Shown here piece after piece: positions 52,784-61,102 of a stretch of 64,000 nucleotides of DNA. Numbering within the stretch: position 1 is the first letter of the stretch; every line of letters starts with the position of its first letter. This DNA is from Plut-88900 sp965116945 (lineage in GTDB: Bacteria; Chloroflexota; Dehalococcoidia; Plut-88900), in NCBI GenBank assembly GCA_965116945.1, contig OZ220734.1:1-64000 (forward strand), in the 5' to 3' direction. Made by a program: the position numbers and the translations under genes. The notes beneath the pieces are model-generated. The model saw nothing but the letters and a program-made list of their open reading frames with translations, was not told the DNA's origin and made no database searches.

Positions 52784-53167
52784 ATGGCGACCAAAGAAGA
52801 AGTCCTGGAATCAATCAAAGCCATGACCGTCCTTGAGCTTTCCGAGCTCGTCAAGGCCATCGAAGATGAGTTCGGAGTGAGCGCAGCCGCTCCCGTCGCG
52901 GTAGCGGCCGCAGGCGCCGCACCTGCCGCCTCCGATGCCCCAGCCGAAGAGGAAAAGACCGAGTTCGACGTCGTCCTCAAGGAGATCGGCCCGAACAAGA
53001 TCAACGTGATCAAGGCCGTCCGGGAGGTCACCACCCTCGGTCTTCGTGAGGCCAAGGAACTCGTCGAAAGCGCTCCCAAGGCCGTCCGCGAAGCGGTGGG
53101 CAAGGAAGAAGCCGAGACCATCAAGAAGACCCTCGAAGGCGCCGGCGCTACCGTCGATCTGGCTTAG
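52784..53167 (+). CDS. rplL: Large ribosomal subunit protein bL12 (L7/L12)
   Basis: Multimeric stalk protein that recruits translation factors. The 127 residues have the N-terminal dimerisation part (VLESIKAMTVLELSELVKAIE), an Ala/Pro-rich hinge (about 37-55) and the C-terminal domain EKTEFDVVLKEIGPNKINVIK with LGLREAKELVESAPK. rpoB does not follow; the gene ends the cluster and overlaps a convergent lipoprotein gene by four bases. Confidence 0.98.
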   Translation: MATKEEVLESIKAMTVLELSELVKAIEDEFGVSAAAPVAVAAAGAAPAASDAPAEEEKTEFDVVLKEIGPNKINVIKAVREVTTLGLREAKELVESAPKAVREAVGKEEAETIKKTLEGAGATVDLA

Positions 53168-54012
53168 GGAATCAACCGGAAGTCCGATTCCGCACCGCGG
53201 AATATCTCCGCTAAGTCGCCTTCACCCGAGGCGACAAACAGGCGGTCCTCGGTCGTTACGGTGACATCTCGGAAGATGGTTTCCAATGAGGCAAAGGCCT
53301 CCAATACGGGCCGTGCCTGGATAGCGTTCTCGGAGGTATCGTGATAGGAGACGAGGTCAAAGCTGCCGTTTTGGCTATCCTCTCCGGATGCAGAAAACCC
53401 CAGTGCTTGGCACCCGGGGGCTATCTCCCCGCACCTCGCGGTGAACGATATATACGCATTCCCTCCCATCCTATCCAGCACCGCCATTGCCGCCTCAGAC
53501 CGGTCTAGGGTGATACCCTCTTCCAGCTGGCTGACCACTGTTTCGGTAGTCCGGAAATCATAGCTCAAGGTCATTCGACCTGGTCCCAGCAGTGCGACGT
53601 TACCCGAGTCTCCACTCCATACCTCCGTGTCCGCTATACGCCTGACCGAGTGACCGCCCTCTTCCAGCCGTTTGGCAACGTCCTCTGTTTCGAAATACCC
53701 GTCCACCATCAACACTCGACGCCCATCAATCACGAAGCTTATTGCACTTCGAACATCGGAACTTCCTACCCCGGCATTGCCCAGACTTCTGTTCAACGCC
53801 CCCAGAATCTCAACCGCCTCTGACAATAATCCGGGGTCGGCTCGGATAATCTCCAGGTCCACCATAGTGGCGTCCTGAGCCACTTGAGGAACATTGCCCC
53901 CAATGGTAACTTTCTCCCCACCCGAATCCCCGCACGCCATCGAAACAACGAGGCCCAGGAGAAACACTGATACGACGCTGACCAAACTACTCTTCATCTG
54001 TTGTTCATCCAT
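53164..54012 (-). CDS. Putative lipoprotein of unknown function
   Basis: A 282-residue protein with a signal sequence (SSLVSVVSVFLLGLVVSMA) and a Cys directly after it (SMACGDSGG) that suits lipid attachment, although the lipobox is not ideal. The rest is a mature domain of about 250 residues rich in acidic residues, with two further cysteines (ARCGEIAPGCQ), which may form a disulfide. No family recognised. Start could be the ATG at 54012 or the Met five codons on. It is convergent with rplL and follows an MFS gene that is on the same strand. Confidence 0.72.
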   Translation of the reverse strand: MDEQQMKSSLVSVVSVFLLGLVVSMACGDSGGEKVTIGGNVPQVAQDATMVDLEIIRADPGLLSEAVEILGALNRSLGNAGVGSSDVRSAISFVIDGRRVLMVDGYFETEDVAKRLEEGGHSVRRIADTEVWSGDSGNVALLGPGRMTLSYDFRTTETVVSQLEEGITLDRSEAAMAVLDRMGGNAYISFTARCGEIAPGCQALGFSASGEDSQNGSFDLVSYHDTSENAIQARPVLEAFASLETIFRDVTVTTEDRLFVASGEGDLAEIFRGAESDFRLIP

Positions 54013-54052
54013 GTGTTCAAAGGAAACCTGTTTATCGAAACCGCAATGACTA

Positions 54053-55318
54053 TTAGCTCGGGTGCTCCGCCTTATCGTCCTCAGTCAAATCGATCGCCTC
54101 GCTCCTGTAAATACCCAGGAGCAGCGCAGTAATCACCAGCATCAGCGGGGCAAACGAGCTGATGAATAACCCAAATCTCAAATCGTTAGTCGCCTCTTCC
54201 AAGAACCCTACCAGTATCGGGCCCACCGCCCCGCCACCCCAAAGCGCAGCAAACACCGTCGATGATGCCACTGCAACCTCCCTTTGCGTGATGCCCGGCA
54301 GGTTAAAAATCTGCGTCATTAGAATCGGGAAGAAGCTGAACATCACCCCGCCTACTATCCAAAGCAGGACCAGCAGAGGGAACGAGTCCGTCGCGATCAG
54401 CCCAATGTAAGTAAGTGCTTGCCCTATCCCGCACGCCAGCAGCACCAGTGTCGTGTGCCTCCCAAAGAACGGAATGGCCACCACACCTAGCTCCGCCGGC
54501 GCCATCGCAAAAGTCCCGATTCCCATAAGGATCCCTGCCGTCCGTATGTCGATTCCGTACTCCTCACCGACAAATCGGGGCCAGAAACTGTTGAACGCAA
54601 GACGCGCCAACAGCATCCCGAACATGCCCAGGCAGATGAACCAGATCTCCCGATATTTCAGTATGCTCCGTATCGGTGACCCGTGCGACGATTCTTCCCC
54701 ACTGCCCGGCATTTCGGGCCTGCCCCTGTCCTTGCCCATCGCCATCCACAGCAATGCCCCCGCCATAACCACCCCCGCCCAAACGAACATCGTCTCACGC
54801 CATCCGCCAAACCAGCCAAGCATGTACGGGATCAACACCGTTCCCGCACCCATCAGGATGTCCACTATCGAGATTGAAAACCCGTTCGCCAAACCATACC
54901 GACGCCTCGGTATCCACTGAAGTATCAGGAGGTTCCGAGGCGATTGACATGCCTGGAGTACGATCCCCAACCCAATCCTTGCCAACAGAAGTACCCCGAA
55001 TCCCGGTGCCCCACCTGCCAACGCAATCAGCCCTGACGCCACTACAAACCCCACCGCTGCAGTTCTCCACGGCCTGAAACGCGAGACCCACCAGTTCATT
55101 GGAATGGAGAAAATTACGTTCGCTAGCAAGAGCGAAGATCCCAGCCATCCCTGCTCCGACGGCGATAGCTCAAGGTCATCTATGATGTCAGGGAGAAATA
55201 GGCCCAGAGAAGTGGTTGCCACTAGAACTGTTGCCAGCCCAATGGTGAAATATACAAGGACGCTCCACGCACCCTCCCGCGCCACTGTCTGCTCCTGTGC
55301 CGCGACCTGGGTGGTCAT
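54053..55318 (-). CDS. Major facilitator superfamily transporter
   Basis: A 421-residue inner-membrane protein with about twelve helices in two halves. The N-terminal half has the loop 2-3 region (NWWVSRFRPWRTAAVGF) and the second half starts near YREIWFICLGMFGMLLARLA, after a charged central loop (GKDRGRPEMPGSGEE). Substrate unknown; sequence looks like the oxalate/formate or phthalate type rather than sugar porters. It precedes the lipoprotein by 40 bases. Confidence 0.88.
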   Translation of the reverse strand: MTTQVAAQEQTVAREGAWSVLVYFTIGLATVLVATTSLGLFLPDIIDDLELSPSEQGWLGSSLLLANVIFSIPMNWWVSRFRPWRTAAVGFVVASGLIALAGGAPGFGVLLLARIGLGIVLQACQSPRNLLILQWIPRRRYGLANGFSISIVDILMGAGTVLIPYMLGWFGGWRETMFVWAGVVMAGALLWMAMGKDRGRPEMPGSGEESSHGSPIRSILKYREIWFICLGMFGMLLARLAFNSFWPRFVGEEYGIDIRTAGILMGIGTFAMAPAELGVVAIPFFGRHTTLVLLACGIGQALTYIGLIATDSFPLLVLLWIVGGVMFSFFPILMTQIFNLPGITQREVAVASSTVFAALWGGGAVGPILVGFLEEATNDLRFGLFISSFAPLMLVITALLLGIYRSEAIDLTEDDKAEHPS

Positions 55319-55520
55319 GCCGTCCAGGGGCCGACTGGTTCCGGGCGCCCGATCTCGCCACGTTTGTAACCGGTGGGGTCTCGACCTTGAACGGGCCTGG
55401 ACGGGCTGTTCATCGCGCTAATGTACCACACTGACTCTGCCAAATCTGCTATCTCACTCGCATACAGATGCCATCCATCCCCCACCCCCCCTCCGCCAAC
55501 CCACCCCCTCCCCATCCGTC

Positions 55521-55590
55521 ATTCCCGACTCCGATCGGGAATCCATCCCCTCCCCCGTAGAGGTGCCCCTCGTGGGTACCCTGCCCCCCA
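55521..55590. repeat. Dispersed-repeat-like palindromes
   Basis: ATTCCCGA (55521-55528) and TCGGGAAT (55535-55542) form a perfect eight-base inverted repeat in a CATTCCC...GGGAATCC context. GTAGAGGTGCCCCTCGTGGGTACCC follows at 55557-55581, with the shape of another common intergenic repeat. Similar motifs occur near 17936 and 19796. Confidence 0.45.
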
Positions 55591-55632
55591 CCCACACTAA
55601 GACTTGCCCCTCCAAAGTGTGCCAAAACCCCC

Positions 55633-55662
55633 TTGACCCCACCCAAACACATGTGCTATATT
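55633..55662 (+). promoter_or_regulatory. Strong promoter-like sequence inside the gene-free region
   Basis: TTGACC (55633-55638), 18 bases, TATATT (55657-55662), five of six matches in each box. Transcription would start near 55670, about 810 bases before the next protein gene. Confidence 0.6.
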
Positions 55663-55914
55663 CCTCCCCAGTCTAGACCCGATACCAACCTCAAGGAGGA
55701 ACCACAAACCCAGGGAAGCCCCCGAGACCCCAACCGAGGACTCAACGCCCTAGCCCATCCCAACGGCCCTGCTCACGGGGCCCGCGGCTCAAGCGAAAGT
55801 CGCCATCTCCTCATCTTCACGGGTCCCGTGTCCCTTCCCTGTCCCCCAGGCGATGGATAGACGCCCTGGCTTTCTACTCCCACCCCTCTCCCCTCAACGG
55901 AGTTTAGCAGCGGG

Positions 55915-56260
55915 GGTGACTACTTAGGAGGTACGCAGCAGACCCTCGGCCCCCAAACGGAGGACCACCTCCAAAATACGTCTGCTCTTGCTAAGGTGCG
56001 CACTGTGTGCGGGGGGCGCCGGAGACTTCGCTCCTTAGTGCTCCGGCAAACTAAGACACATATAGATAGGCTGTGGGGCCACAGCTGGATCCCTGGCCCC
56101 GTAGTGCCCATTGAGGCATACAGCCCTAAAGAGGAGCCTCTGGCGGACGTCCTGACCCGGAACGGTCCGTGAATACAATCGAGCGCAAAAAAGGCACGGC
56201 CGGCTGCAAGTCCCTCCCTCTCAGGCGGGGCCTTCCCTGAAGGTCCCCCAACAGCCGGAA
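55915..56260 (+). ncRNA. Candidate structured non-coding RNA of unknown class
   Basis: A run of strong helices covers almost the whole tract: AGCAGAC/GTCTGCT (55937-55943 with 55980-55986), CGCAC/GTGCG (55999-56011), a ten-pair hairpin GCCGGAG-ACT/AGT-CTCCGGC (56018-56047), a three-way junction closed by GGCTGT/ACAGCC (56069-56074 with 56120-56125) holding GGGGCCA/TGGCCCC and TGCC/GGCA arms, CCGGCTG/CAGCCGG (56200-56206 with 56252-56258) and inside it GGGGCCTTC/GAAGG(T)CCCC (56227-56248). Strand is set by the upstream promoter. I could not match it to RNase P, tmRNA, SRP or 6S RNA. GC-rich DNA gives some chance hairpins, so it remains a candidate. Confidence 0.4.
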
Positions 56261-56410
56261 CACCCGTAATGAAGAGTGCAAGCCAGTTTGAGGGCAAGAG
56301 GGCGTCTTCCATCGCCGACCCAAAACCAGACAGACAAACCGACAACCGGAAACCCCACAACTGAATAGAAGCCCGAGATAGCACCAACCTCCCAAACCAG
56401 TGGCAATCTG

Positions 56411-56439
56411 TCGACTCCCGCCTCTGCCCTTGCTAAAAT
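56411..56439 (+). promoter_or_regulatory. Promoter of the FAD/GcvT oxidoreductase gene
   Basis: TCGACT (56411-56416), 17 bases, TAAAAT (56434-56439), with a TG one base upstream of the -10 (extended -10 form). It would start transcription about 35 bases before the ATG. Confidence 0.5.
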
Positions 56440-56481
56440 TGCACGGCCTAAATCGAAACTACCAAGAAGGGGCCTGAGCCG

Positions 56482-58929
56482 ATGGAAGACCGCGCAAGAG
56501 TTGTCGTTATCGGAGCCGGCATCGCCGGTTGCAGCGTTGTATATCATCTAGCCAAGCTGGGCTGGACGGACGTCGTCGTTCTTGACCAGGGGCCCCTGCC
56601 CGATACCGGAGGCTCTACCTCCCACGCCCCCGCTTTCATCTTCCAGATTAACCCGTCCAAATTCTTCTCGGAAACTGCAAAGTACTCGGTCGAGCTTTTC
56701 AGCTCCCTGGAAGTGGACGGGCAGTGCCCCTTCTACAAGGTCGGGGGACTGGAAGTGGCCTGGACCCCCGAACGCCTCCAGGAGCTGAAGCGCAAAGTTG
56801 GGTTCGGCAAGTCCTGGGGCCTGGACGCCGAGGTAATCTCTGCCGGGGAGGCCCGAGACCTCTTCCCCATGCTCTCGGACAAGATCGTAGGCGCCATGTA
56901 CAACCCCTCCGACGGCCTCGTAAAGGGCGTCCGCGCCGACGAGGCAATGGCCAACGCCGCCAAGGCTCTTGGCGTGAAATTCTACGGTGAAACTGAGGTT
57001 ACCGATATCCTAACGAACGATGGTCGCGTCGACACTGTCGTTACTACCAAGGGCAATATCAAGGCTGAGCATGTCGTTGCGTGCGCCGGCATTTGGGGTC
57101 CGAAAATCGGGCGCATGGTCGGCCTACCGATACCCTACTATCCCATGCAGCACCCATTGGTGAAGATAGGCCCGCTGCCGGAGCTAGCCGATCACAAGCG
57201 GGAAATCACCCGCCCCGGAGTCCGGCACCAGGATATGGCTATGTACGCCCGGGAATACTTCGAATACATGGAGGTTGGCACCTACCAAAACGAACCCCTC
57301 CTGGTAAACGCCGACGATATAGTCCCCTACGAAATGGCTCGAGTGACTCCCGCGGTTATGCCTTTCAGCCTGGAACTCTTCGCCGACTCCCTTCTTGCCA
57401 TTGATGAACTGATGCCGGGACTAGCTGACAACCAGCTCTTCGAACCCATAAACGGCATGTTTTCCTTCACCACCGATGGCATGCCCCTCCTCGGCGAAGC
57501 ACCTAATGTCAAGAATTTCTGGATCGCGCAGGCTGTGTGGGTTGCCCACGCAGGCGGTATCGGCAAGACCCTGGCCGAATGGATGGTTTACGGATCGCCG
57601 GAAATCGATCCGCACGAAGCCGATATAACCCGATTCCATCCGCACATGGCCGCCGACCGCTACATCAAGACACGCTCCGCCCAGCAATACAGGGAGGTCT
57701 ACGACATCGTCCATCCCCTCCAACAGATGGAAGACCCCCGACGCGTGCGCCTCAGCCCCTTCTACCCTAGGCAAGTGGAACTCGGCGCTAAATTCTTTGA
57801 GGTAGCAGGCTGGGAGCGACCCCAATGGTATTCTGCCAACGAAAAACTCCTCGAAGGAGACCCCGCCCCTCCCCGCCAGGGGTGGGAGGCCCAGAATTGG
57901 GCTCCCGTAGTCCACGCCGAACACAAGGCCGCCCGGGAACGCGTCGTTATGATCGACCAGACCGCCTTTGCCAAATTTGAAATCCAGGGCCCCGGCGCGC
58001 TTGATACCCTCAACTTCATCGCTAGCAACCAGATGGACCGGTCCGTGGGTCGGGTCACCTACACTTCTCTACTTAACAGCCAGGGTAAGATTAAGTGCGA
58101 CCTCACCATCACCCGCTTGGGCCCGGACCGTTTCCTCATCGTCACCGGAGGCTCCTTCGCACCCCACGACCTCGCCTGGATCAAATCCCATCTTCCTGAA
58201 GACGGATCCGTAGTCATTACCGACATTTCTTCACACTACTGCTGCATTGGCCTATGGGGCCCCCGGGCACGGGACCTCGCCCAGTCCGTCACTGACCACG
58301 ATCTGTCCAATGAATCCTTCCCTTACCTCACCGGACAACAGGTCATTCTGGGCGACGTGCCCTGTCTTGCGCTCCGCATTTCCTACGCAGGGGAGTTGGG
58401 TTGGGAAGTCTACTGTCCGACCGAGTTTGGCTTGAGACTCTGGGATACCCTTTGGGAGGCCGGCCAATCTATGGGCGTCACTGCAATGGGTGCCGCGGCT
58501 TTCGACTCCCTCCGCGTTGAAAAAGGCTACCGTCTGTGGGGCGCGGACATCAGTACCGAATTCAACCCTTACGAAGCCGGAATCGGCTTCGCGGTCAGGA
58601 TGAAGAAGGGTAATTTCCTAGGCAGAGACGCTCTGGTAGAGGCGCGGGAAACGGGGCTTTCCCAAAAGCTCTGCTGCATGACATTGGACGACGCCTCAAG
58701 AGTGATCATGGGCAACGAACCTATCTTGATTGATGGGAGTCCTGAGGGCTTCGTAACCAGTGCCAACTACGGATACACAATCGGGAGGGGCATAGCCTAC
58801 GGGTACCTGCCTATCCAGCATTCTGAAGTCGGGACCAAGGTGCAAATCGAATACTTCGGTGAACTCCTTGACGCCACCATATCCAGAGAACCTCTCTACG
58901 ACCCCGAGATGGTAAAGCTTAAGGGTTAA
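56482..58929 (+). CDS. FAD-dependent N-demethylase with GcvT domain (dimethylglycine/sarcosine dehydrogenase-like)
   Basis: An 815-residue two-part enzyme. The N-terminal DAO-type FAD domain starts VVVIGAGIAGCSVVYHLAKLG and has GGSTSHAPAF, where the His corresponds to the residue covalently bound to FAD in dimethylglycine and sarcosine dehydrogenases. The C-terminal half (from about 430) is a GcvT-like folate domain: DQTAFAKFEIQGPGA, ISYAGELGWEVYC and AFDSLRVEKGYRLWGAD. It would oxidise an N-methyl group and pass formaldehyde to tetrahydrofolate. Substrate among dimethylglycine, sarcosine or related methylamines is not decided. Confidence 0.9.
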   Translation: MEDRARVVVIGAGIAGCSVVYHLAKLGWTDVVVLDQGPLPDTGGSTSHAPAFIFQINPSKFFSETAKYSVELFSSLEVDGQCPFYKVGGLEVAWTPERLQELKRKVGFGKSWGLDAEVISAGEARDLFPMLSDKIVGAMYNPSDGLVKGVRADEAMANAAKALGVKFYGETEVTDILTNDGRVDTVVTTKGNIKAEHVVACAGIWGPKIGRMVGLPIPYYPMQHPLVKIGPLPELADHKREITRPGVRHQDMAMYAREYFEYMEVGTYQNEPLLVNADDIVPYEMARVTPAVMPFSLELFADSLLAIDELMPGLADNQLFEPINGMFSFTTDGMPLLGEAPNVKNFWIAQAVWVAHAGGIGKTLAEWMVYGSPEIDPHEADITRFHPHMAADRYIKTRSAQQYREVYDIVHPLQQMEDPRRVRLSPFYPRQVELGAKFFEVAGWERPQWYSANEKLLEGDPAPPRQGWEAQNWAPVVHAEHKAARERVVMIDQTAFAKFEIQGPGALDTLNFIASNQMDRSVGRVTYTSLLNSQGKIKCDLTITRLGPDRFLIVTGGSFAPHDLAWIKSHLPEDGSVVITDISSHYCCIGLWGPRARDLAQSVTDHDLSNESFPYLTGQQVILGDVPCLALRISYAGELGWEVYCPTEFGLRLWDTLWEAGQSMGVTAMGAAAFDSLRVEKGYRLWGADISTEFNPYEAGIGFAVRMKKGNFLGRDALVEARETGLSQKLCCMTLDDASRVIMGNEPILIDGSPEGFVTSANYGYTIGRGIAYGYLPIQHSEVGTKVQIEYFGELLDATISREPLYDPEMVKLKG

Positions 58930-59066
58930 CCCTGGCTGATACCAGCACAGCAGTACATTAAGGTTACCCTGGACTCTTCTATGTCTAAGGTTGACACATG
59001 CAGGCTAGCTGTGCATGCTATGCATTTTCAAAATGTACCCGCATACGCGGGGCCCCTAGTCATCAC

Positions 59067-59786
59067 ATGCCGGAAGATCCTCAACCTCGCTATACCCTAC
59101 GCATTTCAGAGATGCCCTCGGACGAAAGGCCCCGAGAGCGGCTTCAGAACTATGGAGCATCTAGCCTGAGCCATGCTGAACTTATTGCCATATTGCTTCG
59201 TACCGGCACTAACAGGGAGAGCGCCTTGGACATGGCTGGTCGTATCATGTCCCAGTTTGGCTCCTTGAGAGGCTTGGCCAGGGCTACATTCAACGAACTG
59301 ATTCATCTCGACGGTGTGGGAGAGGCCAAGGCATCCCAAATCTTGGCCGGGCTCGAACTCGGTAGACGCCTGCGCAATGACCCGAGACTTGATAAACGTC
59401 CACTGAGCAATCCCCAGGACGTCTTCGACCTCCTGGGTGACGAAATGAGTCTCCTGACTCAGGAACATCTCAAAGTAATTCTTCTGGACACCAAGAATCG
59501 CGTCATGGAAGTCCACGACGTCTACAAGGGCAACGTGAACTCCTCCCAGATCAGGGCGTCGGAGGTGTTTGGGGCGGCAGTCAAAGCCAACGCCACCGCT
59601 ATCGTCATTGCCCACAACCACCCTTCCGGAAACCCGACCCCCAGTGCCCAGGACGCCCACGTCACCGCCGATCTAGTCAAGGCAGGCGAACTCCTCGGCA
59701 TAGATGTCCTTGACCACATCATCATCGGACACCCTGCTGAGAAGGCCTTCGTCAGCCTCAAGGAGCAAGGAATAGGATTTGGCTGA
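59067..59786 (+). CDS. radC: RadC-family JAB/MPN protein
   Basis: The 239 residues have an N-terminal helix-hairpin-helix part (ERPRERLQNYGASSLSHAEL and LDGVGEAKASQI) and a C-terminal JAB metalloprotease-like domain with the zinc motif HNHPSGNPTPSAQD. Despite the name, a repair role is doubtful in the family. I start at 59067 (MPEDPQPRYTL), since conserved residues begin near ISEMPSDERPRERL; no clear ribosome site. A perfect inverted repeat, CATGCA-N9-TGCATG (58997-59017), and TTGACA at 58991 lie upstream. Confidence 0.9.
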   Translation: MPEDPQPRYTLRISEMPSDERPRERLQNYGASSLSHAELIAILLRTGTNRESALDMAGRIMSQFGSLRGLARATFNELIHLDGVGEAKASQILAGLELGRRLRNDPRLDKRPLSNPQDVFDLLGDEMSLLTQEHLKVILLDTKNRVMEVHDVYKGNVNSSQIRASEVFGAAVKANATAIVIAHNHPSGNPTPSAQDAHVTADLVKAGELLGIDVLDHIIIGHPAEKAFVSLKEQGIGFG

Positions 59787-59817
59787 TCGATGGCATCCGA
59801 GTATTCGTGTGGCTGTA

Positions 59818-59845
59818 TTGACTTAATCTAGCTCGATGCTATCCT
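59818..59845 (+). promoter_or_regulatory. Promoter of the amidohydrolase gene
   Basis: TTGACT (59818-59823), 16 bases, TATCCT (59840-59845). A strong GAGGAGG ribosome site (59879-59885) stands five bases before the ATG at 59891. Confidence 0.5.
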
Positions 59846-59890
59846 CCCCTAAACACCGGCTCAGACTCGAAATGCCCTGAGGAGGACTTC

Positions 59891-61027
59891 ATGCAATACA
59901 ACATAATCTCGGCCGACTCCCACGTGGATCTCGGCTTCCTGCCCTGGGACCTCTTCACCTCCCAGGCGGCACCCCAGTATGCCGACCGGGTACCGAGAGT
60001 CGAGACTCACGATGGCATAGACCAGTGGTGGGCCGACGGGGTATACCTTGAAGACGTCGGACACTTTTCCAAGGTAGCCACCTATAACCCGGGAATGAAG
60101 ACTCGCGTCGACAAGATGGCGGCAACCGGGTTCCTCCAGGACGCTGCTGAAGGCCGCTATCACCCCACCGACCCTGACCTCAGAATCAAGGACCAGGACG
60201 CCGACGGCGTAGACGCTGAGGTCATCTACGGCATGTTTGCCGTAGCCAAAAAACTGGAAGACCAGGAATTGGTCGCATCCGTTTACCGTACTTACAATGA
60301 CTGGATCGCTGATTTCACCAGCAAACGCCCAGATAGGCTACGAGGCCTCGCCTGCCTCCCTAATCACAGCCCGCAGGCCGCGGCGGACGAAGTCCGAAGG
60401 ATTGCGGCAAAAGGGCTGGTGGGTGTGGAGTTCGGTGTGGGCACTGCGGTCAAACCCATGTATTACAAGGATTGGGATGTTCTATGGGAGGCAATCGCCG
60501 AGTGCGGAGTCTCGGTATCCTTCCATACTACCGGCTTGTACCCCCGCCCCCCAGAACCCGGGGATGAAGCCACCTACGCCCTCACCCATCGTGTTGTGAA
60601 CATGGTTACCTTCCAACTTTCCGGCGCAGAGATCCTGGCAAGTATGGTGCTTTCGGGCGCTTGCGAGAGGCATCCTGACCTGAAATTTGTACTTGGAGAG
60701 TGCGGTGTCACCTGGATTCCCTACGTCCTGGACCGCATGGACCACGAAGACGAAGGGGACGCCGCTCTCTCCATGATTCCCAGTGACTATTGGAGGCGCC
60801 AGGGCTATTCCACATTCCAGAAGGAAGCCTTCGCCGGTGCCATGATCGACTTCATCGGCGAGGACAACGTCATGTGGGGTTCGGACTATCCCCACCCCGA
60901 CGGCGTTTGGCCCGACTCTCAGGAAACCATCGAGAGCAACCTGCAAGGCCTGAAGGACAATACGAAGCGCATGAAAATCATCCGGGACACTGCCGCAATA
61001 CTCTACCGCTTCGCAAACGGCAACTAG
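59891..61027 (+). CDS. Amidohydrolase family 2 protein (ACMSD-like)
   Basis: A 378-residue metal-dependent TIM-barrel hydrolase or decarboxylase. It starts NIISADSHVD, the N-terminal metal motif of family 2 (here S-H rather than H-x-H), has a metal-binding His in VSVSFHTTGLYP, and ends with the diagnostic Asp motif NVMWGSDYPHPDGVWP. RLRGLACLPNHSPQAAADEVRR and FVLGECGVTWIPYVLDRMD are usual for the group. Often involved in aromatic catabolism; the substrate is unknown. A terminator follows. Confidence 0.88.
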   Translation: MQYNIISADSHVDLGFLPWDLFTSQAAPQYADRVPRVETHDGIDQWWADGVYLEDVGHFSKVATYNPGMKTRVDKMAATGFLQDAAEGRYHPTDPDLRIKDQDADGVDAEVIYGMFAVAKKLEDQELVASVYRTYNDWIADFTSKRPDRLRGLACLPNHSPQAAADEVRRIAAKGLVGVEFGVGTAVKPMYYKDWDVLWEAIAECGVSVSFHTTGLYPRPPEPGDEATYALTHRVVNMVTFQLSGAEILASMVLSGACERHPDLKFVLGECGVTWIPYVLDRMDHEDEGDAALSMIPSDYWRRQGYSTFQKEAFAGAMIDFIGEDNVMWGSDYPHPDGVWPDSQETIESNLQGLKDNTKRMKIIRDTAAILYRFANGN

Positions 61028-61048
61028 CCCTCTTGGCAAGTTATGAAT

Positions 61049-61087
61049 GAGCGGGTTGGCCCTGTTTGGGCCAACCCGCTCACTTTT
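61049..61087. terminator. Bidirectional-looking terminator between amidohydrolase and amidase
   Basis: GAGCGGGTTGGCCC (61049-61062), loop TGTTT, GGGCCAACCCGCTC (61068-61081): fourteen perfect pairs, followed by ACTTTT. It lies between converging genes and may stop both. Confidence 0.88.
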
Positions 61088-61102
61088 GTTGCGTACTTGT
61101 GC

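Larger units (their letters stand above)
55319..56481. other. 1.16 kb gene-free region
   Basis: No credible protein gene on either strand. It holds repeat-like palindromes (55521-55590), a strong promoter (55633-55662), a densely folding tract (55915-56260) and a second promoter for the next gene. The stretch 55670-55910 carries AAGGAGG at 55693-55699 without a start codon behind it. Confidence 0.6.

Noticed and set aside
55920..56387. 155-codon open frame on the minus strand in the gene-free region
   Set aside because: Rich in Cys, Trp and Arg, no ribosome site, no recognisable domain, and it lies across the strongly pairing tract.
55915..56400. RNase P, tmRNA, SRP or 6S RNA as the identity of the folding tract
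   Set aside because: The universal RNase P motif GAGGAAAGTCC, tmRNA tag and acceptor ends, and the SRP helix 8 motif were not found on either strand.
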